DNA of 64,000 bases from Ramlibacter sp. (GTDB lineage: Bacteria; Pseudomonadota; Gammaproteobacteria; Burkholderiales; Burkholderiaceae_C), in assembly GCA_013815685.1 (NCBI GenBank), contig JACDFR010000007.1, positions 52,955 through 116,954 on the forward strand. Reading direction: 5' to 3'. The position numbers and the translations under genes are program-made. This document shows positions 53,682-64,000 of the stretch, piece by piece. How positions within the stretch are numbered: position 1 is the stretch's first letter; each line of letters starts with the position of its first letter. Below the pieces are notes generated by a model. The model was not told the DNA's origin and did no database searches. It saw nothing but the letters and a program-made list of their open reading frames with translations.

Positions 53682-54953
53682 ATGCATCCCAACGCCCTGC
53701 TCGACGCCTGCGCCGAACTCGTCAAGCTCACCCTGAAATTCGATCACCCGGCCGACGCTGTCGTGTCCCGCTACTTCCGCGACAACCGGTCCCTGGGGCC
53801 GCGCGAGCGCGCCACGCTGGCCGAGACCGTGTTTAATGTGCTGCGCAAAAAACTCCTGTTCGACCATCTCTCGCCCTCAGGCAGCGGGCCCAAGGAGCGG
53901 CGCATGGCGATCCTGGGTTTCCATGGCCCGCGCGACTTCCTCAAGAGCGCCCTTTCAGAGCAGGAAAAGAGATGGCTCGACCAGTGCGATTCGATCAACC
54001 CCGCCGACCTGCTGGAGCGCCATCGCCACAACCTTCCTGAATGGCTGGTGCAGCCCCTCAAGGAGCAGCTGGGGGCTGAGTTCATGGCCCTTGCCGAGAG
54101 CTTGAACCAGCCGGCGCCGCTCGACCTGCGCGTCAACATGCTCAACGACAAACGGCCGGATATCCAGAAGGAACTCGAGCTGGCCGGCATCGCCTCGAAG
54201 TCCACGCCGTTTTCTCCTTGGGGGCTGCGCCTGGACAGCAAGCCGGCGTTGACCAAGGTGGGCGTTTTCTCCCGCGGCGCCGTCGAGGTTCAGGATGAAG
54301 GTTCGCAGCTGCTGGCGTTGCTGCTGGACGCCAAGCGGGGCGAAATGGTCGTCGATTTCTGTGCCGGCGCCGGTGGCAAGACCCTGGCGATCGGGGCTTC
54401 GATGCGCAGCACCGGCCGGCTGTACGCCTTCGACACATCCGCCTACAGGCTGGACGCGCTCAAGCCCCGCTTGGCGCGAAGCAAGTTGTCGAACGTTCAT
54501 CGGGCCGCGATCGCCCACGAGCGTGACGAGCGCATCAAACGCCTGGCCGGCAAGATCGACCGCGTGATTGTCGACGCGCCCTGTTCGGGGCTGGGCACAT
54601 TGCGCCGCAACCCGGACCTGAAGTGGCGGCAGTCTCCGCAGTCGGTGCAGGAGATGAGCGCGAAACAGGCCGTAATTCTGCAAAGCGCGTCACGCCTGCT
54701 CAAGCCGGGAGGGCGACTGGTCTATGCGACCTGCAGCGTCCTGCTGGCCGAAAACGAGGAGATCGCGCGGTTATTCACCGAGACGAACAAGGATTTCAGC
54801 CCGTTGCCGGCCGTTGAAGCCCTGTCCAATCTCAAAGTGGACGGCGCTGCGGTGCTGTGCAGCGGGGGCGAGCGCGGCGGCGATTTTCTCCGGCTTTGGC
54901 CTCACAGGCACGCGACGGACGGCTTTTTCGCGGCTCTATGGGTGAAAAATTGA
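53682..54953 (+). CDS. RsmB/NOP-family RNA m5C methyltransferase
   Basis: A 423-residue protein. The SAM loop DFCAGAGGKTLAIG, motif IV VDAPCSGLGTLRRNP, and motif VI VYATCSVLLAENE hold the two cysteines used by m5C RNA methyltransferases. The N-terminal about 100 residues are helical, as in RsmB. It most likely methylates 16S rRNA; the exact position is not decided by eye. Its TGA lies in TTGACA. Confidence 0.88.
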   Translation: MHPNALLDACAELVKLTLKFDHPADAVVSRYFRDNRSLGPRERATLAETVFNVLRKKLLFDHLSPSGSGPKERRMAILGFHGPRDFLKSALSEQEKRWLDQCDSINPADLLERHRHNLPEWLVQPLKEQLGAEFMALAESLNQPAPLDLRVNMLNDKRPDIQKELELAGIASKSTPFSPWGLRLDSKPALTKVGVFSRGAVEVQDEGSQLLALLLDAKRGEMVVDFCAGAGGKTLAIGASMRSTGRLYAFDTSAYRLDALKPRLARSKLSNVHRAAIAHERDERIKRLAGKIDRVIVDAPCSGLGTLRRNPDLKWRQSPQSVQEMSAKQAVILQSASRLLKPGGRLVYATCSVLLAENEEIARLFTETNKDFSPLPAVEALSNLKVDGAAVLCSGGERGGDFLRLWPHRHATDGFFAALWVKN

Positions 54954-54984
54954 CAATAGTGCGGGGCTATTCGCGCTTATGTGC

Positions 54985-54993
54985 TTATCCACA
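54985..54993 (+). promoter_or_regulatory. Consensus DnaA box upstream of the desaturase gene
   Basis: TTATCCACA is a perfect DnaA-binding 9-mer, about 87 bp before the desaturase ATG. A single box is a weak signal in a 64-kb window. Confidence 0.3.
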
Positions 54994-55079
54994 GCCCGCG
55001 GTTGAACCTCGCGCCCTAGAATGGGTCTGATCGCAAGCCCCTTTTGCGATTTCGTTTTAAAAGAGAGAGCTACCCATTT

Positions 55080-56294
55080 ATGTTGCTTCCCGACTGGGCC
55101 GTAATGAACGCTGCCGTTGACTGGCTTGCCCACGGCTTGTGGAACCTGTCGTGGTGGCAGATCGTGCTGTATACCCTGGCGACCACGCACATCACCATCG
55201 CCGCCGTCACCATCTACCTGCATCGTGCGCAGGCGCACCGGGCGCTGGATCTGCACGCCATTCCATCGCACTTCTTCCGTTTCTGGCTCTGGCTGGGCAC
55301 CGGCATGGTCACTCGGGAGTGGGTCGCCATCCACCGCAAGCACCACGCGAAGTGCGAAACCGCCGACGATCCGCACAGCCCGCAGACACGCGGCATCGAG
55401 ACGGTGTTTTGGAAGGGGTCGGAGCTCTACAGGGCGGAAGCCAAGAATCAGGTAACTATCGGCAAGTTCAGCCACGGCACGCCCGACGACTGGGTCGAGC
55501 ACAACCTTTACAGCCGCTATAGCTGGCAGGGTGTGGGCCTGATGCTGATACTGAACCTCGCCTTGTTCGGCGCGGCCGGAGCCGCGGTCTGGGCCGTTCA
55601 AATGGCCTGGATTCCCGTTACCGCCGCCGGCATCATCAATGGCATCGGCCACTATTGGGGCTATCGCAATTTCGAGGCACCCGACGCCAGCACCAATATC
55701 TCGCCCTGGGGCTTGCTGATTGGCGGCGAAGAGCTGCACAACAACCACCACACTTATCCGACGTCGGCGAAGTTTTCGGTCAAGACGCACGAATTCGACA
55801 TCGGCTGGGTCTACATCACCCTGATGAGCAAGATCGGCTGGGCCACGGTCAAGAAGGTGCCACCGAAGCTGCAGCTGGGCGCCATCAAGCCTGTCGCGGA
55901 CGAGCACACCTTGGAGGCCCTGATCGCCAACCGGTATGAGGTCATGGCCGGCTATGCGCGTGAAATGCGCCGCGCCTGCAAGGCCGAGCTTGCGTTACTG
56001 AACGGAAAGCAGGCCGACCTGTCTCTGCTCAAGGCTGCCAATCGCTGGCTGCACCGCGACGACGACAAGGTGCCGGCCGCCGCTAAGCCGCATCTGGCGC
56101 GCGTACTGGCCGCTCATCCGGTGCTGGACCAGATGGTGACGATGCGCGAGGAGCTGCGCCAGATGTGGCTCAACACATCTCAGTCGCGCGAACAGCTGGC
56201 TTCGGACCTGCAGGCGTGGTGCCGCCGGGCCGAGGAGAGCGGCATCTTGGCTTTGCAGCAGTTTTCGATGAAGCTGCGGGCGGCGCGGGAGTAA
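55080..56294 (+). CDS. Membrane fatty acid desaturase (delta-9 type)
   Basis: A 404-residue membrane di-iron enzyme. The histidine boxes are HRAQAH (48-53), HRKHH (85-89) and HNNHH in GGEELHNNHHTYP. Two to four membrane segments separate them. It introduces a double bond into acyl chains. The C-terminal about 130 residues form an extra helical region after the third box. The ATG at 55080 is preferred over an upstream in-frame start at 55044. Confidence 0.92.
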   Translation: MLLPDWAVMNAAVDWLAHGLWNLSWWQIVLYTLATTHITIAAVTIYLHRAQAHRALDLHAIPSHFFRFWLWLGTGMVTREWVAIHRKHHAKCETADDPHSPQTRGIETVFWKGSELYRAEAKNQVTIGKFSHGTPDDWVEHNLYSRYSWQGVGLMLILNLALFGAAGAAVWAVQMAWIPVTAAGIINGIGHYWGYRNFEAPDASTNISPWGLLIGGEELHNNHHTYPTSAKFSVKTHEFDIGWVYITLMSKIGWATVKKVPPKLQLGAIKPVADEHTLEALIANRYEVMAGYAREMRRACKAELALLNGKQADLSLLKAANRWLHRDDDKVPAAAKPHLARVLAAHPVLDQMVTMREELRQMWLNTSQSREQLASDLQAWCRRAEESGILALQQFSMKLRAARE

Positions 56295-56432
56295 GGCCTT
56301 GCCGAGCCGGGCGTGCCTACGGTACGTCTGGTAACCGTCCGACATGGTTTCGGCATGCGGCGGACACATCGCTGATACGCCAAGGGTATTCAATGGCGGT
56401 TGCGGCGACGTCATGCGCCACAAGGAGTTACC

Positions 56433-56882
56433 ATGAAAAAGTTATTGCACTCGGTCCTGCTCGCGGCAACGCTGGCAACCAGCGCGTCGGCGATGGCGCA
56501 AGCCAGCGGTTTCGAAGGAACACAGAACCAACCTGCGCACGGGCCGTTGCCCGGTACTCCGGAGTATTACGGGAACAGTGGCTGGACGCCCCCCTCGCAG
56601 CCGGTCTATGTCTATGTACCACGCAGCGCTGCGCCCGCCTACCCTTACGTCGTGCCGGTCCGGCCGGTCCCGGTTCAGCCGGCTATCCAGCCGGTCCAAC
56701 CCACTGTGCGTGATCGCGATCGTGATCGTGACGGTATGGCCAGAAACCGCGACCGCGATGGCAACGGGATTGCTGATCGCCGTGAGCGCGATCTCAACGC
56801 CACTGCCCGCAATCGCGACAGGGATGGGGATGGCATCGCGAATCGCGATGATCGCTATCCCGACGATCCGAACCGCAGATAA
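56433..56882 (+). CDS. Secreted protein with Asp-Arg repeats (thrombospondin-3-like)
   Basis: A 149-residue protein with a signal peptide (LLAATLATSASAMAQA). A Pro/Val-rich middle (PVRPVPVQPAIQPVQP) precedes a C-terminal run of DRDRDG, NRDRDGNGI and NRDRDGDGIANRDD units, which resemble calcium-binding thrombospondin type 3 repeats. AAGGAG lies six bases before the ATG. The terminator at 56896 ends it. It is probably a periplasmic or secreted calcium-binding protein. Confidence 0.75.
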   Translation: MKKLLHSVLLAATLATSASAMAQASGFEGTQNQPAHGPLPGTPEYYGNSGWTPPSQPVYVYVPRSAAPAYPYVVPVRPVPVQPAIQPVQPTVRDRDRDRDGMARNRDRDGNGIADRRERDLNATARNRDRDGDGIANRDDRYPDDPNRR

Positions 56883-56895
56883 GCGCCACCAATGA

Positions 56896-56921
56896 AAAAG
56901 CCCCGCAAGCGGGGCTTTTTG
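56896..56921. terminator. Bidirectional intrinsic terminator
   Basis: AAAAA, stem GCCCCG, loop CAAG, stem CGGGGC, then TTTTT. Both flanks suit termination, so it can serve the repeat protein gene on the + strand and rpmG on the - strand. Confidence 0.9.
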
Positions 56922-56948
56922 TTTTCTCTGCGCCCGCGGGCGCAGGCT

Positions 56949-57119
56949 TCATTTGAGCTTGGTTTCTTTGTACTCGACGTGCTTGCGCGCCTTCGGGTCG
57001 AATTTCATGATCGACATTTTCTCGGGCATCGTCTTCTTGTTCTTGCTGGTGGTATAGAAATGGCCAGTACCCGCAGTGGATTCCAGCTTGATCTTTTCAC
57101 GTCCGCCTTTGCTTGCCAT
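56949..57119 (-). CDS. rpmG: Ribosomal protein L33
   Basis: A 56-residue basic protein of the large ribosomal subunit, too short for the usual ORF cut-off. It reads [20 protein letters not shown], then FYTTSKNKK and [18 protein letters not shown], the classic L33 pattern. There are no zinc cysteines, so it is the zinc-independent form. It follows rpmB by 17 nt in the usual rpmB-rpmG operon. Confidence 0.97.
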   Translation of the reverse strand: MASKGGREKIKLESTAGTGHFYTTSKNKKTMPEKMSIMKFDPKARKHVEYKETKLK

Positions 57120-57136
57120 GATGGTGCTCCTTGGCT

Positions 57137-57370
57137 TTAAGCTTGACCACGTGCGCGCAGGTCTGCGAGCACGGCGTCGATGCCATTCTTGTCGATCAGG
57201 CGCAAAGCGGCGCCCGAAACTCGCAGGCGAACCCAGCGGTTTTCAGTCTCGACCCAGAAACGGCGGTACTGCAGGTTCGGCATGAACCGGCGCTTGGTTT
57301 TGTTGTTGGCGTGGGAAACGTTGTTTCCGACCATCGGGCCTTTACCCGTTACGTCGCATACGCGTGCCAT
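57137..57370 (-). CDS. rpmB: Ribosomal protein L28
   Basis: A 77-residue basic protein of the 50S subunit. [20 protein letters not shown] at the start and [17 protein letters not shown] are typical. The open frame extends 20 codons upstream, but the ATG at 57370 is the family start. It is first in the rpmB-rpmG operon. Confidence 0.97.
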   Translation of the reverse strand: MARVCDVTGKGPMVGNNVSHANNKTKRRFMPNLQYRRFWVETENRWVRLRVSGAALRLIDKNGIDAVLADLRARGQA

Positions 57371-57494
57371 GAGGACGCTCCATATTGCACGGCCCTCGCT
57401 CAAAACACCTGAGCGGCCTGAGGGCCTCACCTCGCCCAGTACGGGGGCGGTAACCGGCTGCGAACTTCTGGTGCAGAAATCGGCAAAGCCCTGA

Positions 57495-57500
57495 ATTATA
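57495..57500 (-). promoter_or_regulatory. Possible -10 box for rpmBG
   Basis: On the minus strand this reads TATAAT, a perfect -10, about 125 bp before the rpmB start. No good -35 at 17 nt was seen; TTGAAC lies 22 nt upstream, which is too far. Confidence 0.35.
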
Positions 57501-57508
57501 GCCAGATC

Positions 57509-58591
<1,083 letters not shown>

Positions 58592-58598
58592 TTAAAGA

Positions 58599-59273
58599 AT
58601 GTCGATGTTGTCCAATCTGGAGCTGATTCGCCGCGTTCCGCTGTTCGCCTTGTTGACGGCGGCCCAGGCGGAGTCGGTTGCGGACGCCGTCGTCAAGCGG
58701 CGTTTCAAGCGCGGCGAAATTATTGTGGAACAGGGCGACAAGTCGAATACGCTTTTCATCATCCTGACAGGGCGGGTACGCGTCGTGACGTCCGACAAGC
58801 GCGGCCGCGAGGTGATCCTGGCCACGCTGCAGCCGGGTGACTACATCGGCGAGATGAGCCTGATCGACAACGAAGCGCATTCGGCCACCGTGCGCGCCGA
58901 GGTTCAGACAGACATGCTGGCCCTGGGCCGCGCCGAGTTCGCCCGTTGCCTGCCCGAGAACAGTTCCATGGCCTACGCCATCATGAAAGGGCTGGTGCAG
59001 CGCCTGCGGCAGGCAGATCGCAAGATCGAGTCGCTGGCCCTGATGGACGTGTATGGCCGCGTCGCACGTGCGCTGCTGGAGTTCGCCGTGCCCGACCGGG
59101 AAGGACTGATGACGATTCGCGAGCGGATCTCCCGGCAGGACATCGCCAAGATGGTGGGGGCCTCGCGCGAGATGGTCAGCCGCGTGATGAAGGACCTGGA
59201 AGACCGCGGCTTCATCGAGACGCGCGACGACGGATCGATGCTGATCAAGGACCGCCTGACCACCCTCGGTTGA
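58599..59273 (+). CDS. Crp/Fnr-family transcription regulator
   Basis: A 224-residue protein. A cyclic-nucleotide-binding-like domain (about 20-130, LQPGDYIGEMSLIDNEAHSATVRA) precedes a winged helix (RQDIAKMVGASREMVSRVMKDLE). It has no FNR-type iron-sulphur cysteines. The ligand is probably a cyclic nucleotide, but the PGDYIGE pocket does not prove cAMP. It lies 46 nt before ftsK. Confidence 0.9.
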   Translation: MSMLSNLELIRRVPLFALLTAAQAESVADAVVKRRFKRGEIIVEQGDKSNTLFIILTGRVRVVTSDKRGREVILATLQPGDYIGEMSLIDNEAHSATVRAEVQTDMLALGRAEFARCLPENSSMAYAIMKGLVQRLRQADRKIESLALMDVYGRVARALLEFAVPDREGLMTIRERISRQDIAKMVGASREMVSRVMKDLEDRGFIETRDDGSMLIKDRLTTLG

Positions 59274-59319
59274 TTTTGGGCACGTCGCGGGCTTGCTGCG
59301 GTAAGCTTGGGCTCGCCTC

Positions 59320-61650
59320 ATGACCTACTCGCTCAACACCCTGAATAATCCCGGCGCCGGTGCTTCCGGGCCCCGCGCCGGCGTCGGCCGCTTCGCCCAC
59401 GAATTCGCGCTGGTGGTCGGCGTGGTGGCACTCGTTTTCTGGCTCCTCGCCCTGGTGAGCTATTCCGCGCAAGACTCCGCTTTCTCAACCTCCGGCTCCA
59501 GCGCGGTGATTCGCAACTGGGGCGGCCGCCTGGGCGCCTGGCTGGCCGACGCCAGCTATTTCCTGTTCGGATTTTCGGTGTGGTGGTGCTTCGCGGCTGC
59601 CGTGCGCGCCTGGCTTGCCACCTTGGCCCGATGGATGCGCGGGGAAGCGCTGCCCCGGCCGGAGCCGGGCCGTTTCTCGCGCACCCGGCTGGCGTTCTGG
59701 TTGGGGCTGGCCGTGCTGCTGTGCGCGAGCACGGGCCTGGAATGGTCCCGTCTTTACCGCTTCGAGATGCAGCTGCCCGATCATGCCGGCGGAGCGCTGG
59801 GGTACCTGGTCGGGCCGCTGGGCGTGAAGTGGCTGGGATTCACCGGCTCGGGCCTGGTGTTCGTGGCGCTGGCTGTGCTGGGTGCGGCGGTGGTCTTCCG
59901 TTTTTCCTGGAGTCACGTCGCCGAGCGGCTGGGCGGACGCATCGATGGCCTCATCGTGTCGCGCCGGGAAAAGCGCGAGATCGCGCAGGACCTGGCATTC
60001 GGCCAGCAGGCCGCGCGCCAGCGCGAAGAGGTTTTGCTCGAGGAGCGGATCGAGATCGTGGAGCAGCATCCCACACCGGTCCTGATCGAGCCGAGCCTGG
60101 CCGAAGTGCCCAAGAGCGAGCGCGTTGCCAAGGAGCGCCAGAAGCCCCTCTTCACCGAACTGCCGGATTCGAAGCTGCCGCAGGTGGACCTGCTCGACGG
60201 CGCCCAGACGCGGCAGGAAACCGTGGCGCCCGAAACGCTGGAAATGACCAGCCGGATGATCGAAAAGAAGCTCAAGGATTTTGGCGTCGAAGTGCGCGTC
60301 GTGCTGGCCCAGCCCGGGCCGGTGATCACGCGTTACGAGATCGAGCCGGCCACCGGCGTGAAGGGCTCGCAAATCGTCAACCTGGCCAAGGACCTGGCGC
60401 GCTCGCTCAGCCTGGTTTCCATTCGCGTGGTGGAAACCATCCCGGGCAAGAACTACATGGCTCTGGAGCTGCCCAATGCCAAGCGCCAGTCGATCCGCCT
60501 TTCCGAAATCCTGGGGTCGCAGGTCTACAACGAAGCCAAATCCATGCTGACGATGGGCCTGGGCAAGGACATCATCGGCAACCCCATCGTCGCCGACCTG
60601 GCCAGGATGCCCCACGTGCTGGTGGCCGGCACGACCGGCTCGGGCAAGTCGGTGGGCATCAACGCGATGATCCTGTCGCTTTTGTACAAGGCGGAAGCGC
60701 GTGACGTGCGCCTGCTCATGATCGACCCCAAGATGCTGGAGATGTCGGTGTACGAAGGCATCCCGCACCTGCTCGCCCCGGTGGTCACCGACATGCGCCA
60801 GGCGGCCCATGGCCTGAACTGGTGCGTGGGCGAGATGGAGCGGCGCTACAAGCTCATGAGCAAGCTGGGTGTTCGCAACCTGGCGGGCTACAACACCAAG
60901 ATCGACGAAGCCAAGGCGAAAGAGCAATTCATCCACAACCCGTTCAGCCTGACGCCCGACAGCCCCGAGCCGCTGGAGCGGCTGCCGCATATCGTGGTCG
61001 TGATCGATGAACTGGCCGACCTGATGATGGTCGTTGGCAAGAAGATCGAGGAGTTGATCGCCCGCCTCGCCCAAAAGGCCCGCGCTGCGGGGATCCACCT
61101 GATTCTGGCGACCCAGCGCCCCAGCGTGGACGTGATCACCGGCCTGATCAAGGCCAACATTCCCACCCGCATTGCCTTCCAGGTGTCGAGCAAGATCGAC
61201 AGCCGCACCATCCTGGACCAGATGGGCGCCGAGGCGCTGCTCGGGATGGGCGACATGCTCTACATGCCAAGCGGAACCGGCTTCCCGATCCGCGTGCACG
61301 GCGCCTTCGTCAGCGACGAAGAAGTTCACCGCGTGGTCGCCTACCTGAAGCAGCAGGGCGGCGAACCCAATTACATCGACGGCGTGCTGGAAGGCGGCAC
61401 GGTGGACGAGGACGGCGACCTGCTGGGCGGCGAGGGCGGATCGGCAGGAGAGAAGGATCCGATGTACGACCAGGCCGTCGAGGTGGTGCTCAAGAATCGC
61501 AAGGCGAGTATTTCGCTCGTGCAAAGACACCTCAAGATCGGTTACAACCGTGCCGCACGGCTGGTCGAGGACATGGAAAAGGCCGGACTGGTCAGCGCCA
61601 TGAGCGGCAGCGGACAGCGCGAGATCCTGGTGCCGACCCGCGCCGAATAG
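59320..61650 (+). CDS. ftsK: DNA translocase FtsK
   Basis: A 776-residue septal DNA pump. Four N-terminal membrane segments (about 30-210), a short acidic and Glu-rich linker, and the RecA-like motor with Walker [13 protein letters not shown] and Walker [12 protein letters not shown] are followed by the gamma domain ([27 protein letters not shown], about 724-750), which reads KOPS sites. It coordinates chromosome dimer resolution with division. The linker is short compared with E. coli FtsK. It is followed by lolA after 43 nt. Confidence 0.97.
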   Translation: MTYSLNTLNNPGAGASGPRAGVGRFAHEFALVVGVVALVFWLLALVSYSAQDSAFSTSGSSAVIRNWGGRLGAWLADASYFLFGFSVWWCFAAAVRAWLATLARWMRGEALPRPEPGRFSRTRLAFWLGLAVLLCASTGLEWSRLYRFEMQLPDHAGGALGYLVGPLGVKWLGFTGSGLVFVALAVLGAAVVFRFSWSHVAERLGGRIDGLIVSRREKREIAQDLAFGQQAARQREEVLLEERIEIVEQHPTPVLIEPSLAEVPKSERVAKERQKPLFTELPDSKLPQVDLLDGAQTRQETVAPETLEMTSRMIEKKLKDFGVEVRVVLAQPGPVITRYEIEPATGVKGSQIVNLAKDLARSLSLVSIRVVETIPGKNYMALELPNAKRQSIRLSEILGSQVYNEAKSMLTMGLGKDIIGNPIVADLARMPHVLVAGTTGSGKSVGINAMILSLLYKAEARDVRLLMIDPKMLEMSVYEGIPHLLAPVVTDMRQAAHGLNWCVGEMERRYKLMSKLGVRNLAGYNTKIDEAKAKEQFIHNPFSLTPDSPEPLERLPHIVVVIDELADLMMVVGKKIEELIARLAQKARAAGIHLILATQRPSVDVITGLIKANIPTRIAFQVSSKIDSRTILDQMGAEALLGMGDMLYMPSGTGFPIRVHGAFVSDEEVHRVVAYLKQQGGEPNYIDGVLEGGTVDEDGDLLGGEGGSAGEKDPMYDQAVEVVLKNRKASISLVQRHLKIGYNRAARLVEDMEKAGLVSAMSGSGQREILVPTRAE

Positions 61651-61693
61651 CCCGGTCCGCGAACTTTCCGGGCGCATGCGAAACCAACCGTCC

Positions 61694-62323
61694 ATGAAAA
61701 AAAGGTTTGCAGCATTGCTGTGGTCGGCCGCCCTGGCCGCGCAGGCGTCGGGATTGGACAACCTGGAGAACTTTGTCAAGACGGCCAAAAGCGGCCGCGC
61801 GGAATTCACGCAGGTGGTGACATCCCCCGCGCGCGAGGGTCAAACCGCGCGCAGCAAGACCTCGACCGGCACTTTCGAATTCGCGCGGCCCCACCGCTTT
61901 CGCTTCAACTACAAGAAGCCATTCGAGCAGACCATCGTCGCGGACGGCCAGACCCTGTGGCTGTACGACGCCGACCTGAGGCAGGTCACGACGCGCAAGC
62001 AATCCGAGGTGCTGGGATCGACCCCGGCTGCGCTGATCGCATCGGCGCCGGATCTGGCCACGCTGCGCCGCGACTTCAATCTCGAAGCGACCGGCGCCAA
62101 GGACGGCCTGCAGTGGGTGCAGGCCGCGCCCAAGGCCAGGGAAGGCCAATTGAACATGGTGCGGATCGGGTTTCGCGGCAACGACCTGGCGACACTGGAA
62201 ATCGTCGACAGCTTCGGCCAGCGTTCGGTCCTGAGTTTCAGCAAGATGGAACTGAATACCGCCTTGCCGCCGGATACGTTCAACTTCAAGACGCCGCAAG
62301 GCGCGGACATGGTCAAGCAGTAG
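61694..62323 (+). CDS. lolA: Outer-membrane lipoprotein carrier protein LolA
   Basis: A 209-residue periplasmic carrier that takes lipoproteins from the LolCD transporter (encoded at 18919-20923). Signal peptide MKKRFAALLWSAALAAQASG; family segments GTFEFARPHRFRFNYKKPFEQTIVADG and LWLYDADLRQV. The ATG at 61694 is preferred to an in-frame codon at 61676. The order ftsK-lolA-(small gene)-rarA is typical of beta- and gammaproteobacteria. Confidence 0.95.
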   Translation: MKKRFAALLWSAALAAQASGLDNLENFVKTAKSGRAEFTQVVTSPAREGQTARSKTSTGTFEFARPHRFRFNYKKPFEQTIVADGQTLWLYDADLRQVTTRKQSEVLGSTPAALIASAPDLATLRRDFNLEATGAKDGLQWVQAAPKAREGQLNMVRIGFRGNDLATLEIVDSFGQRSVLSFSKMELNTALPPDTFNFKTPQGADMVKQ

Positions 62324-62324
62324 C

Positions 62325-62696
62325 TCAGATTTCCCGGGTGATCTTGTCCAGCGCCTTGCGCTCGATGAATTCGTCCATGCGGGTGAGCAGACGCCACCAT
62401 TCGCTGCCGTCTTCCCGATAAACCCGCATGGCCCCCGCGCGCACCAGTATCTTGCGCAGTTCATCGTCTTCGAAGCCGCCCAGATGCCTGCGCAGGGTTT
62501 CGAACGAGCGGTCGGTGAAGCTCTTGTGGCTGAGGAACACCCGGGCCGTCTCTTCGGCCATGAACTCGGTGCGGTGCTGCTCTTGCGCCACGCGCAGCTG
62601 ATTGGCGAATTGCTGCCGGTTGAGCAGGTAGCTGATCCCCCCGCCTACCAGCGCGCCCAGCAAGGCTGAAAAGGTCGACCAGAGTGAGGCGTCCAT
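62325..62696 (-). CDS. Small membrane-anchored protein of unknown function
   Basis: A 123-residue protein with one N-terminal membrane segment (about 7-25, FSALLGALVGGGISYLL), then a helical region (NRQQFANQLRVAQEQHRTEF) and a charged C-terminus. It is on the opposite strand between lolA and rarA. The segment looks real, not a shadow, since lolA and rarA do not overlap it. No function is proposed. Confidence 0.6.
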   Translation of the reverse strand: MDASLWSTFSALLGALVGGGISYLLNRQQFANQLRVAQEQHRTEFMAEETARVFLSHKSFTDRSFETLRRHLGGFEDDELRKILVRAGAMRVYREDGSEWWRLLTRMDEFIERKALDKITREI

Positions 62697-62725
62697 GGTG
62701 CGGCACTATAAACTGGCAGGCCAAC

Positions 62726-64000
62726 ATGCCCAAGACAGCCGCCACCATGCACCAGCCGCTGGCCGAGCGCCTGCGCCCGAAGACGCTGGGCGAGGTGATC
62801 GGACAGCAGCATCTGCTGGGCGAAGGCATGCCGCTGCGCATCGCGTTCGAATCGGGCCAGCCCCACAGCTGCATCCTGTGGGGCCCGCCCGGAATCGGCA
62901 AGACCACCATCGCGCGGCTGATGGCCGATGCTTTCGAGGCGCAGTTCATCACCATCAGCGCCGTGCTGGGCGGCGTCAAGGACATCCGGGAGGCGGTCGA
63001 CCTCGCGCAGCGCGAACGTGACGGCCTGCAGCAGCAGCGCACCATCGTGTTCGTCGACGAAGTGCACCGCTTCAACAAGGCGCAGCAGGACGCATTCCTG
63101 CCGCACGTGGAATCGGGCCTTTTCACCTTCATCGGCGCCACCACCGAAAACCCCTCATTCGAAGTGAATTCGGCGCTCCTCTCGCGCGCGGCGGTGTATG
63201 TGCTGCAGCCCCTCACGCCGGTGGACCTGCAGCAGATCGTCGCGAAGGCGCAGGCCATCGGCGCCGTGCCGGCCACCGAGGTAGCGGCGCTGGAACGGCT
63301 GATCGCGTACGCGGATGGCGACGCGCGGCGGCTGCTCAATACGCTTGAAACGCTGGCTGTCGCGGCGCACAAGGAACGGATCGCGCAGATCACCGACACC
63401 TGGCTGCTCAAGGTCCTGGGGGAGCGCATGCGCCGATACGACAAGGGCGGCGAGCAGTTCTACGACACGATCAGCGCCCTGCACAAGTCCGTGCGCGGCT
63501 CCGACCCGGACGCCTCCCTGTACTGGTTCATGCGGATGCTCGATGGCGGCGCGGATCCGCGCTACATGGCCAGGCGCCTGATCCGCATGGCGGCCGAGGA
63601 CATCGGGCTGGCGGACCCGCGCGCACTGCGGCTGGCGCTGGATGCCGCGGAGGTCTATGAGCGGCTGGGCACGCCCGAGGGCGAGCTGGCCCTGGCCGAG
63701 TGCGTGATCTATCTGGCCATGGCCCCCAAATCCAACGCGGTCTACAACGCCTTCAACGAAGCCAAGGCGCTGATCAAGAAGGACGGCACGCGTCCCGTGC
63801 CATTGCACCTGCGCAATGCGCCCACGCAGTTGATGAAAGATCTCGACTATGGCAAGCACTATCGCTACGCCCATGACGAGGACGGCGGTTTCGCGGCCGG
63901 CGAGAGTTACTTCCCCGAAGGCATGCAGCCGCCCCAGCTTTACCGGCCCGTGGAGCGGGGACTCGAAATTCGACTGGCGGACAAGTTGCGCGAGCTCAAA
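62726..64000 (+). CDS. rarA: Replication-associated recombination protein RarA (3' end outside window)
   Basis: At least 425 residues with no stop by the window end; family members have about 440. AAA+ motifs: Walker A GPPGIGKTT, Walker B VFVDEVHRFNKAQQD, sensor GATTENPSFEVN. It acts at stalled forks, related to MgsA and eukaryotic WRNIP1. It is not listed among complete frames because its stop lies outside. The ATG at 62726 gives the family start. Confidence 0.95.
   Translation, partial: MPKTAATMHQPLAERLRPKTLGEVIGQQHLLGEGMPLRIAFESGQPHSCILWGPPGIGKTTIARLMADAFEAQFITISAVLGGVKDIREAVDLAQRERDGLQQQRTIVFVDEVHRFNKAQQDAFLPHVESGLFTFIGATTENPSFEVNSALLSRAAVYVLQPLTPVDLQQIVAKAQAIGAVPATEVAALERLIAYADGDARRLLNTLETLAVAAHKERIAQITDTWLLKVLGERMRRYDKGGEQFYDTISALHKSVRGSDPDASLYWFMRMLDGGADPRYMARRLIRMAAEDIGLADPRALRLALDAAEVYERLGTPEGELALAECVIYLAMAPKSNAVYNAFNEAKALIKKDGTRPVPLHLRNAPTQLMKDLDYGKHYRYAHDEDGGFAAGESYFPEGMQPPQLYRPVERGLEIRLADKLRELK

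Noticed and set aside
54950..54980. TTGACA as a -35 box for the desaturase gene
   Set aside because: No acceptable -10 hexamer lies 16-18 bp downstream; the TTGACA overlaps the stop codon of the preceding gene.

Overview
The window is GC-rich chromosomal DNA from a betaproteobacterium of the order Burkholderiales, most likely Comamonadaceae. This rests on gene content and order: ftsK-lolA-hypothetical-rarA next to a crp/trxB divergon, ileS-lspA, an rpfE-like gene coupled to recJ, two adjacent pimeloyl-CoA-dehydrogenase-like genes, and tricarboxylate transporter genes. It also rests on a CCCCGAGGGGGC-centred interspersed repeat that I associate with this family from memory. No rRNA, tRNA or phage block was recognised.

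Layout. 1-8239: a complete type I-E CRISPR-Cas operon on the + strand (cas3 cut by the window start, then cas8e, cse2, cas7e, cas5e, cas6e, cas1, cas2), mostly with overlapping or abutting genes. A 55-bp leader follows. The array spans 8295-11426: 49 clear 29-nt repeats on a strict 61-nt period, then three decayed repeats at the leader-distal end. 11675-14637: a BMP-type purine nucleoside/base binding protein, guanine deaminase and dCTP deaminase (nucleotide salvage). 14658-20923: an ornithine-cyclodeaminase-family enzyme, a small unknown protein, recJ with its rpfE-like partner, and the lipoprotein-release transporter lolC-lolD. 20925-25005: a four-gene minus-strand operon of membrane-anchored trypsin-like protease, MoxR ATPase, DUF58 protein and VWA protein. 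25117-32138: a TatD nuclease, a small protein plus KaiC-like ATPase, a degenerate-GGDEF/histidine kinase hybrid, a spermidine-synthase-like protein and an orphan GspE/PilB-type ATPase. 32238-43229: tctB-tctA, small envelope proteins, two drug/metabolite transporters, an M48 protease with an SH3 partner, an SDR protein, quinone oxidoreductase with Nudix, a lone receiver protein, and an Na/Pi symporter. 43353-47809: lspA-ileS-ribF. 47989-64000: HNH nuclease, lipase-like lipoprotein, two acyl-CoA dehydrogenases, yceH/purN divergon, RsmB-like methyltransferase, desaturase, ribosomal proteins L33/L28, trxB, crp-like regulator, ftsK, lolA, a small membrane protein and rarA (cut by the window end).

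The most unusual structure is outside the genes: a 165-bp nested palindrome starting on the stop codon of the KaiC-like gene; two copies of a GC-rich interspersed repeat lying in frame within recJ and at the start of lolD; a 100-bp palindromic element before ileS; and the progressive decay and variable last repeat base of the CRISPR array. I found no convincing wholly new defence system. The CRISPR locus looks like a standard, probably functional I-E system.
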